DNA from: Candidatus Gastranaerophilales bacterium
GTDB taxonomy: Bacteria; Cyanobacteriota; Vampirovibrionia; Gastranaerophilales; Gastranaerophilaceae
Assembly: GCA_944325615.1 (NCBI GenBank)
Contig: CALVAU010000144.1
Location: 1-7,821 of the forward strand
Reading direction: 5' to 3'
DNA: 7,821 bases
Under the pieces are notes generated by a model. That model saw only the letters and a program-made list of their open reading frames with translations. It was not told where the DNA came from and did no database searches. This document shows positions 1 to 5,005 of this stretch, in pieces. The position numbers and the translations under genes were made by a program. Each line of letters opens with the position of its first letter. Positions within the stretch are counted from its first letter, which is position 1.

Positions 1-210
1 TTTACAAATTACGGTATCTATCCTGCAGGTACTGAATTAGAAATACGATTAACTTTTGATAAGTATTGTGATAAAGAAAAGGATTGGGAAGAAGCAATTG
101 GTGGATATTTTAATGGTTCTGGTTGTACAGCTTGGGTATTACAGAATGAAAATCAGGAATATCTAAGATGCTCAGATTTATCTTGGAACAAAAAACATAA
201 ATGTAAATGA
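1..210 (+). CDS. C-terminal end of a pilin-like (type IV pilus/type II secretion prepilin family) protein, 5' truncated
   Basis: The frame is open from base 1 and stops at TGA 208-210, leaving 69 residues of a protein that begins outside the window. The visible part contains Gly, aromatic and Cys-rich stretches: an early NYGIYPAGTE segment, then GCTAWVLQNE, then YLRCSDLSWN and a final Lys-rich KKHKCK. Paired cysteines near the C-terminus are usual in major and minor pilins, where they close a disulfide loop. The CTAWVLQNE/YLRC pattern resembles, from memory, the tails of prepilin-like proteins common in Gastranaerophilales genomes. The diagnostic N-terminal prepilin cleavage site and hydrophobic helix lie outside the window, so the family call is inference. 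It could instead be another secreted cysteine-containing protein. The gene is convergent with the sigma-factor gene. Confidence 0.55.
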   Translation, partial: FTNYGIYPAGTELEIRLTFDKYCDKEKDWEEAIGGYFNGSGCTAWVLQNENQEYLRCSDLSWNKKHKCK

Positions 211-215
211 AAAAC

Positions 216-237
216 CGGTGCGTCAAACGATGTCCCG
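216..237 (+). other. Short imperfect hairpin just after the pilin-like gene
   Basis: CGGTGCGTC (216-224) can pair with GATGTCCCG (229-237) around an AAAC loop, with one mismatch and two G-U pairs when read as plus-strand RNA. It starts six bases after the stop codon of the pilin-like gene. It is followed by a run of A rather than T, so it is not a canonical intrinsic terminator for that gene. Read from the minus strand the stem is weaker, with three mismatches, but is followed by GGTTTTTC. It could help end or protect either convergent transcript; this is weakly supported. Confidence 0.3.
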
Positions 238-251
238 AAAAACACATTCAA

Positions 252-319
252 TCATCCTGAGGCTTTAGCCGAAGAATCTAACAAAGATCAATGAGATTCT
301 TCACTTACGCTCAGAATGA
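252..319. repeat. Long imperfect inverted repeat of the dispersed intergenic hairpin type
   Basis: TCATCCTGAG (252-261) is complementary to CTCAGAATGA (310-319) with one mismatch, and GAAGAATCT (271-279) is perfectly complementary to AGATTCTTC (294-302). A 14-base loop lies between the inner arms, and an unpaired bubble of 9 against 7 bases separates the two paired blocks. No coding frame is evident. The composition TCATTCTGAG...GAAGAATCT matches a kind of intergenic hairpin repeat that I recall seeing in many unrelated bacterial genomes, but the copy number here cannot be judged from one window. It sits in the gap between two convergent genes, so it may also act as a transcription barrier or RNA-stabilising hairpin. 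It is not followed by a T tract. Confidence 0.7.
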
Positions 320-345
320 CATATATGAAATTTAGTATTTTGACG

Positions 346-404
346 ATAGCAGAGTGAGCAATAATTGTAGGCGAATGGTAGGCAAAGCCGTTATTGTCTG
401 CTAT
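346..404 (-). other. Bulged hairpin spanning the stop codon of the sigma-factor gene
   Basis: ATAGCAGA (346-353) pairs perfectly with TCTGCTAT (397-404), and CAATAA (359-364) with TTATTG (391-396). A five-base GTGAG bulge on the left side separates the two stems. The 26-base loop contains two near-identical 9-mers, GTAGGCGAA (367-375) and GTAGGCAAA (378-386), and a small GGCAAAGCC stem (381-389). The right arm includes the sigma-factor stop codon (401-403), so the structure would form in the 3' end of that mRNA. No U-run follows, so this is not a classical terminator. A role in termination or 3'-end protection is inference. Confidence 0.45.
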
Positions 405-1402
405 TCTCCGAAATAGTTCTTTAATCCGACAGTTAGGTGCTTGTTTTTGCAAAGCTTTTTAAGCTTAGCTATTGCACGATTTTCAATTTGTCTAATTCTT
501 TCTCTTGATACACCGTATTGAGAACCTATTTCATCAAGTGTTTTTTTAGTACCGCTATTATCAAGTCCGTATCTTAAAATGAGTACATCTCTTTCTTTCG
601 GACTCAGCTGGTTAAGCATTCTTCTGATGTCTTCAAATAAATTTTCTTGAGATACCCTGCTATCAGGCGTAATTGTAGAATCATCAACTATAAAATCGGC
701 AATTTTAGAGCTATCTTCTGAATTGTTTGCAGGAGTTTCCATGCTGATTGTGCTTTGAGCTGATTTGATAATTGAAGTCAGTTTATTAACAGATACCCCC
801 AGTCGATAAGCTATTTCTTGTTTTGTCGGGGTATGACCAAGTTCTGTTGTCAAATCTATTGTTGCACGTCTGATTTTGCCTAAAGATTCAATCATGTGAA
901 TTGGAAGTCTTATAATTCTTGCTTTATCAGCGATTGCGCGAGTGATAGATTGTTGAATCCACCAGGTTGCATAGGTAGAAAATTTATAACCTTTAGTATA
1001 ATCAAATCTGCCTGCAGCTTTCATCAACCCTAAATTTCCTTCTTGAATCAAATCAAGAAATGAAAGACCTCTTCCTATATATTTTTTTGCAATACTTACA
1101 ACGAGACGCAAATTGGCATTTACTAAAAGGTTTTTTGAAAACTCATCTTGAGTTTCATAGATCTTTTTAGCAAGTTCCAATTCCTGCTCACCAGAAAGTA
1201 GCGGAATTTTACCGATTTGTTGCAGATATATTTTTACGCTGTCATCGGAGTTTACTGATGCAAGACTTTCTTGAACTTTCGGATCCTCTACAGAATGAAT
1301 AAGTTCGTCTTCTTCATCCATAGGTTCTAACTCATGGAAATTGACATCTTCATCTGAAATATCTTCTGATAAAATACCAAGTTTTTCTATTTCTTTTTTC
1401 AT
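401..1402 (-). CDS. RNA polymerase sigma-70 family factor, RpoD/SigA type
   Basis: This 333-residue protein binds core RNA polymerase and directs it to -10/-35 promoters. After an acidic, Asp/Glu-rich N-terminus (residues about 11-45), region 1.2 spans about 53-82 (DSVKIYLQQIGKIPLLSGEQ). Region 2 spans about 93-165, with DLIQEGNLGLMKAAGRFDY and the melting/-10 segment YATWWIQQSITRAIAD. The Gln and Thr equivalent to the -10-reading residues of E. coli RpoD are kept (Q151, T154). Region 3 covers about 171-250 and region 4 about 263-318, with the helix-turn-helix LDEIGSQYGVSRERIRQIE. The protein lacks a full region 1.1 and the large non-conserved insertion, and is about the size of cyanobacterial group 2 sigma factors. 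It could therefore be either the primary factor or a paralogue. GGAGAG lies 11 bases before the ATG. It is the last gene of the nadA-rlmB-sigma series, 55 bases after rlmB, probably with its own promoter. Confidence 0.95.
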   Translation of the reverse strand: MKKEIEKLGILSEDISDEDVNFHELEPMDEEDELIHSVEDPKVQESLASVNSDDSVKIYLQQIGKIPLLSGEQELELAKKIYETQDEFSKNLLVNANLRLVVSIAKKYIGRGLSFLDLIQEGNLGLMKAAGRFDYTKGYKFSTYATWWIQQSITRAIADKARIIRLPIHMIESLGKIRRATIDLTTELGHTPTKQEIAYRLGVSVNKLTSIIKSAQSTISMETPANNSEDSSKIADFIVDDSTITPDSRVSQENLFEDIRRMLNQLSPKERDVLILRYGLDNSGTKKTLDEIGSQYGVSRERIRQIENRAIAKLKKLCKNKHLTVGLKNYFGE

Positions 1403-1431
1403 AAATTATAAAACTCTCCATCTTCAAATTT

Positions 1432-1437
1432 ATTATA
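1432..1437 (-). promoter_or_regulatory. Candidate -10 box upstream of the sigma-factor gene
   Basis: The minus strand reads TATAAT here, a perfect consensus -10, in the 55-base gap between rlmB and the sigma gene. It would place the start of transcription near 1425, about 23 bases before the ATG. The hexamer at the expected -35 position (1455-1460) is TAGTTT, a poor match that overlaps the rlmB stop codon. In such AT-rich DNA a chance TATAAT is not rare, so this is a candidate only. Confidence 0.4.
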
Positions 1438-1457
1438 TTATGAATTTTTCGATAAAA

Positions 1458-2201
1458 CTATTTTTTTACTTTGCTTAACTTTTGTTTCAGAGCTTCAAAT
1501 ATTATTACACAAGTTGCATTTGAAACATTTAGTGAGTTAAAGTCTTTCATCATTGGAATTTTTACCGAAAAATCCGACATTTTTAACAAAGACTTGGAAA
1601 CTCCTGCATGTTCTGCACCCATAATGAGTACAAAATTCATATCATTGTATTTAATGTCATAATAATTATCTTTTGCAGACGCATCAGTTGCAATTACCCA
1701 CCAGTTGTTTTCTTTTAGTCTTTGGATTGCATTCACCAGGCTATTTACTTTTATGATAGGTATGTGATTAATTGCACCGGCACTGGTTTTTTCAACTATG
1801 GAATTCACTTGAACATTTCTTCTTGACGGGATTATTATTGCATCTACTCCAGCGCATACACAAGATCTTATGATTGCGCCAAAGTTATGTGGATCTTCAA
1901 TTCCATCGAGTAAAACAATTGAAGAATTCTCATGTTGTTTTTCAAGAAAATCTTCTAAATCAGTATATTTTAATGGTGAAATTTGTGCGATAATTCCTTG
2001 GTGGTTAAATTCGGCGTATGGTAAAAATTTTTCTTTCGCTACAAATTGAAAGATAATCCCTTTTTCTCTTGCCAAATCTTTAATTTTATTGATTTTAGCA
2101 TCTGAGTGGATGTTTTTTGAGATAAGTATTTTATTAATTTCTCTTTCACCGCTTATTAAAGCTTCTGTTATTGCATTTTTACCAAAAATTATATCGTCCA
2201 T
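1458..2201 (-). CDS. rlmB: 23S rRNA (guanosine-2'-O-)-methyltransferase RlmB, TrmH/SpoU family
   Basis: This 247-residue SPOUT-class enzyme is predicted to use S-adenosylmethionine to methylate a ribose 2'-hydroxyl in 23S rRNA (G2251 in E. coli). The N-terminal RNA-binding domain (about 3-80) starts with IIFGKNAITEAL and contains NHQGIIAQISP, typical of the family. The catalytic SpoU domain follows. Motif 1 is LLDGIEDPHNFGAIIRSC (about 97-114, with N106 and R112). Motif 2 is LIMGAEHAGVS (about 192-202). Motif 3 is IPMMKDFNSLNVSNAT (about 215-230), which forms the trefoil knot. The Asn-Ala-Thr after SLNVS replaces the more usual Val-Ala-Ala. The length is normal for the family. AGGA lies seven bases before the ATG and overlaps the nadA stop codon, so translation is probably coupled to nadA, nine bases upstream. 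A related TrmH-family rRNA or tRNA target cannot be excluded. Confidence 0.92.
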   Translation of the reverse strand: MDDIIFGKNAITEALISGEREINKILISKNIHSDAKINKIKDLAREKGIIFQFVAKEKFLPYAEFNHQGIIAQISPLKYTDLEDFLEKQHENSSIVLLDGIEDPHNFGAIIRSCVCAGVDAIIIPSRRNVQVNSIVEKTSAGAINHIPIIKVNSLVNAIQRLKENNWWVIATDASAKDNYYDIKYNDMNFVLIMGAEHAGVSKSLLKMSDFSVKIPMMKDFNSLNVSNATCVIIFEALKQKLSKVKK

Positions 2202-2210
2202 TTTTTTATC

Positions 2211-3119
2211 CTATTTTGAAACTTCAAGCATTTTTTCAATACATTTGAGTGCTTTTTGTGCAATTTTTTCTTCTACCTTAATTTCTGGAGTTTCATTTTT
2301 TAGAGCATTGTAAATATCCAAAATAGTATTTAATTTCATACTTTGACAAATTGAAGGTTTATCATTAATGTCATAGAAATCTTTATTTGGATAATCGCGT
2401 TTTAATCTGTCAAGAACACCTTTTTCTGTCGCAATGATAAATTGTTTTTCTGTGCTGTTTTTTACGAAATTCATAATACCTGTTGTGCTGCCCACATAAT
2501 CTGCAAGTTTTGAAAATTCTTCAGTGCATTCAGGGTGCGCAAGAACAAGAGCGTTTGGATGTTTTAATTTTGTTTCTTTTATTGCGCTTGGTTCTAATTT
2601 GTTATGAATAGGACAATATCCGTCATAGGTTATCACTTCAACATTTCCTAGTTGTTTTTCTACCCATCTGCCGAGGTTTTTATCAGGTAAAAACAGAACT
2701 TTTTCTGCTTTAAGACTTTCTACAATTTTAATTGCATTTGAGCTTGTGCAGCAAATATCACATTCTGATTTTACCTCTGCGGTTGAATTTATATAGCATA
2801 CAGTCGGTATATCAGGATATTTACTTTTAAATTCTCTTAGTTGTTGCAAATTTATCATATCAGCCATCGCGCATCCTGCAGTTAAATTTGGAAGAATAAC
2901 TTTTTTAGTCGGATTTAAAATCTTGGCTGTTTGAGCCATAAAATATACACCTGCAAAAATGATTATATCGGCATTTGTTTTAGCAGCCATTTGACTTAAA
3001 TAAAGAGAATCTCCAACATAATCTGCAACGTCATCAATTTCAACATTTTGATAGCAGTGTGCTAAGATAACGGCATTTTTCTCTTTTTTAAGCCTTTTTA
3101 TTTCCTCGATATAATTCAT
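2211..3119 (-). CDS. nadA: Quinolinate synthase NadA
   Basis: This enzyme condenses iminoaspartate with dihydroxyacetone phosphate to give quinolinate, the precursor of de novo NAD, using an oxygen-sensitive [4Fe-4S] cluster. The preferred start gives 302 residues. Counting from an alternative ATG at 3140 (309 residues), the three cluster cysteines are C90 (TAGCAMAD), C176 (GYCPIH) and C265 (ICQSMKLN). Other visible active-site signatures are ILAHCYQ, CYINSTAEVK, LAHPEC and VGSTTGI. I prefer the ATG at 3117-3119 because GGAGG lies 11 bases before it, whereas nothing like a ribosome-binding site precedes 3140. The shorter start also gives cysteine positions closer to those of compact NadA proteins such as that of Thermotoga. 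No nadB or nadC is visible nearby. It is the first gene of the nadA-rlmB-sigma series and is divergent from the PilMN gene. Confidence 0.96.
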   Translation of the reverse strand: MNYIEEIKRLKKEKNAVILAHCYQNVEIDDVADYVGDSLYLSQMAAKTNADIIIFAGVYFMAQTAKILNPTKKVILPNLTAGCAMADMINLQQLREFKSKYPDIPTVCYINSTAEVKSECDICCTSSNAIKIVESLKAEKVLFLPDKNLGRWVEKQLGNVEVITYDGYCPIHNKLEPSAIKETKLKHPNALVLAHPECTEEFSKLADYVGSTTGIMNFVKNSTEKQFIIATEKGVLDRLKRDYPNKDFYDINDKPSICQSMKLNTILDIYNALKNETPEIKVEEKIAQKALKCIEKMLEVSK

Positions 3120-3130
3120 TGACAGCTCAT

Positions 3131-3135
3131 CCTCC
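3131..3135 (-). promoter_or_regulatory. nadA: Ribosome-binding site that decides the nadA start
   Basis: The minus strand reads GGAGG here, a strong Shine-Dalgarno core, 11 bases before the ATG at 3117-3119. It would lie inside the gene if the tandem ATG codons at 3135-3140 were used. This makes the downstream ATG the more likely start. Confidence 0.65.
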
Positions 3136-3144
3136 ATCATTTAG

Positions 3145-3167
3145 TGTAAATTTATGTTAAATTTGCA
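3145..3167. promoter_or_regulatory. Near-perfect palindrome in the nadA/PilMN divergent region, operator-like
   Basis: The arms are TGTAAATTTA (3145-3154) and TAAATTTGCA (3158-3167), separated by TGT. Nine of ten positions are complementary. The palindrome lies 26-48 bases upstream of the preferred nadA ATG and its right end overlaps the candidate -35 hexamer (TTGCAT) of the divergent PilMN promoter. Size, symmetry and position fit a dimeric repressor site that could control nadA, PilMN or both. I do not recognise the site as that of a named NAD regulator. Each arm contains the self-complementary AAATTT, so some symmetry is expected by chance in this AT-rich spacer. Confidence 0.45.
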
Positions 3168-3192
3168 TCGTTCATAAAATATATTGTATAAT
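3163..3192 (+). promoter_or_regulatory. Candidate sigma-70 promoter for the PilMN-PilO genes
   Basis: TTGCAT (3163-3168) and TATAAT (3187-3192) are separated by 18 bases, an acceptable -35/-10 arrangement with a perfect -10. Transcription would start near 3199, giving a leader of about 40 bases before the ATG at 3239. The leader contains a purine-rich AGGAAGAAGAG segment (3214-3224) that may serve as an unusually distant ribosome-binding site. Confidence 0.55.
3183..3188 (-). promoter_or_regulatory. Candidate -10 box for nadA, overlapping the divergent -10
   Basis: The minus strand reads TACAAT here, five of six matches to the -10 consensus. It would start transcription near 3176, leaving a leader of about 57 bases that includes the palindrome at 3145-3167. 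The expected -35 position reads GTACTT, a poor match. The box shares two bases with the plus-strand TATAAT, so the two promoters would compete if both are real. Confidence 0.3.
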
Positions 3193-3238
3193 AAAAATAA
3201 GAATTAAGTACATAGGAAGAAGAGAAAAAATATAAATT

Positions 3239-4978
3239 ATGGGTGCATCAAATAGTATAACAGATTTTTTAAACAATTTGACAGCGGGAAATCGTCCTGA
3301 TGTTTGTTTGTCGGTTACTCCAGGTTTGGGCTTAGAAATGATTCAGGTTGATGCTGCAAATCATACGGTTAAAAGCTATGCTTTCAGGCCGTTGGCATAT
3401 AATGAATCTTTGAGAGAAATCTCGGACATGGAAGAGTTTAAAAAAGACTTGGCTGAAATGTTTGAAGAATTAAACATTTCTCCAAAGTGTAATGTAACAT
3501 TAAACCTTCCAACAGTTCTATTTGGTTCAATAGAAATGTCTTTAATGCTTGGGGATGATGCAATTACAGGTGCTATTACATCTGAAGTTGAGCAGTCTTA
3601 TGTGTTTAAAAGACATGATCCTATTGTTCAATGGATGGATTCAAATACAAATAGCGGTGAAAATAGAAAATTATTCTATTCAGCTGTTCAACAGTTGGTA
3701 ATTGAAAATATAAGTGCTGCTTTGACTGAAATGGGTGCTACGCTTGTTGATGTTGAAATGTCATTGGCTTCAACATTAAGAGCTTTAGATTACACCGGTT
3801 TAGCTGCAGATCAGATGAGAGATGGTGTAACTTGGAACTTATTAACAGTAAGTCCTAACGGTTATACTTTAGTTTCAATGTCTGGAAAGCAAATTGTAGA
3901 TTATTATGAAGAACCTATAGCTGTTAAATCATATGAAGGTGATGAAATTTATAATGTAATATCATCATCAGCTCAAATTACACTGATGAGTTATCCAGCT
4001 AATTACCTTTTGGTAATATCTGATACAGACTCAGTTAGTGCAGAAATGCTTGCAAAAAATTTAAATGTTGAATGTGCTATTGAATATATAGAAAATAACA
4101 AATTCAAACGTAAAGAATTTTTAGCTACAAGTTTGGATGTATTGCCGGATAATATTTTAAAAATATCTTTGCAGGCAATTGGTGCTGCTATTATAAAGAG
4201 TTCTGATTATCCTTTAGCATTTAATTTCCTTGCTACTGCAGGTGCAGATATAGCAACCGAAGAAATTGTAAAAATTCCAATAGGAGAAAATGAATATCAA
4301 ATAACACCTTCGGCAGCAATGATTGTAGCTATAATTTTCGATGTGATTTTGATGGTAATAGTATTAATTCCGTTTTTCGTATTACCACAAATTCAAGCTC
4401 AAAAACAATCAGAATTGGATGCTTTGAATGCAAACATAAAACAAGTTGAAAAACAAATTGCAGATTTGAAAGAGCAGCAACAAATTGCAGGTAAGTTTAA
4501 TATTAAAACAGAAATTAATAAAGTTCTTGAAAGTAACCGTATTAAGCTTATGTCATTTAGTGCTATTGGAGAAGCTGTACCTCCAGAATTGTGGTTGACT
4601 TATTTCTTGACTGAAGGTAGCGGAAATATTTCAATTAAAGGTGGAGCAACAACAGTAGAAGATGTATATTTATTCTTTAAAAACGTAAAAGAATATCTTG
4701 TTAAAAGTGATTTGAAATTACAAAAACTTGAAATGCAGTCTGATAATGTTGATGAGTTTATGTCAAATATGCCTGTAACTTATGATTTTGAAATTTCAAA
4801 TGCTAAAGCTCCTGTTGCAGCCCCAGCGGATGATAAAGCTAAGGATGCAAAAGGTGGTAAAGCTGGAAAAGGCGGAAAAAATGCAAAGGATTCTAAAGGT
4901 AAAAAAGGTAAAACAACAGGACAAGCAGCAAATTTACCGCCAGACCAAAAACTTTTAAGTGATAAACCTATAAATTAA
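3239..4978 (+). CDS. Fused PilM-PilN (GspL-like) inner-membrane protein of a type IV pilus/type II secretion platform
   Basis: This 579-residue protein appears to join two normally separate pilus proteins. Residues about 18-345 resemble the actin-like cytoplasmic PilM domain: a first strand pair VCLSVTPGLGLEMIQVD, a middle region ending in ALTEMGATLVDVEMSLASTLRAL, a second lobe LLTVSPNGYTLVSMSGKQIVDYY, and a closing AIGAAIIKSSDYPLAFNFL. The usual PilM nucleotide-binding motifs (DIGSSxxK and DIGxxxT types) are not recognisable. One membrane helix follows (about 357-383), then a Gln/Lys-rich coiled coil (about 385-415) and a PilN-like periplasmic domain (about 430-520: VPPELWLTYF, GNISIKGGATTVEDVYLFFKNV). 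The last 59 residues are a Lys/Gly/Ala-rich low-complexity tail. GspL of type II secretion has the same fused order, so either name is possible. It is followed after 27 bases by the PilO-like gene. Domain calls are by pattern recognition only. Confidence 0.72.
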   Translation: MGASNSITDFLNNLTAGNRPDVCLSVTPGLGLEMIQVDAANHTVKSYAFRPLAYNESLREISDMEEFKKDLAEMFEELNISPKCNVTLNLPTVLFGSIEMSLMLGDDAITGAITSEVEQSYVFKRHDPIVQWMDSNTNSGENRKLFYSAVQQLVIENISAALTEMGATLVDVEMSLASTLRALDYTGLAADQMRDGVTWNLLTVSPNGYTLVSMSGKQIVDYYEEPIAVKSYEGDEIYNVISSSAQITLMSYPANYLLVISDTDSVSAEMLAKNLNVECAIEYIENNKFKRKEFLATSLDVLPDNILKISLQAIGAAIIKSSDYPLAFNFLATAGADIATEEIVKIPIGENEYQITPSAAMIVAIIFDVILMVIVLIPFFVLPQIQAQKQSELDALNANIKQVEKQIADLKEQQQIAGKFNIKTEINKVLESNRIKLMSFSAIGEAVPPELWLTYFLTEGSGNISIKGGATTVEDVYLFFKNVKEYLVKSDLKLQKLEMQSDNVDEFMSNMPVTYDFEISNAKAPVAAPADDKAKDAKGGKAGKGGKNAKDSKGKKGKTTGQAANLPPDQKLLSDKPIN

Positions 4979-5005
4979 GATATATATGGAGATTTTTTAT
5001 AAATT

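Noticed and set aside
252..319. The inverted repeat as a CRISPR unit
   Set aside because: There is one palindrome only, with no second copy at a regular spacing and no spacer-repeat array in the window.
346..404. Canonical Rho-independent terminator for the sigma gene
   Set aside because: The stem is bulged, the loop is 26 bases long, and no U-run follows on the minus strand.
1471..1662. Plus-strand open frame of 63 codons
   Set aside because: It lies antisense within rlmB, has no ribosome-binding site, and encodes a Ser/Phe/Ile-rich product typical of the reverse of an AT-rich gene.
2089..2313. Plus-strand hydrophobic open frame of 74 codons
   Set aside because: It spans the antisense of the rlmB start and nadA end. 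The hydrophobicity comes from reading Lys/Glu-rich codons backwards, and both sense genes are firmly identified.
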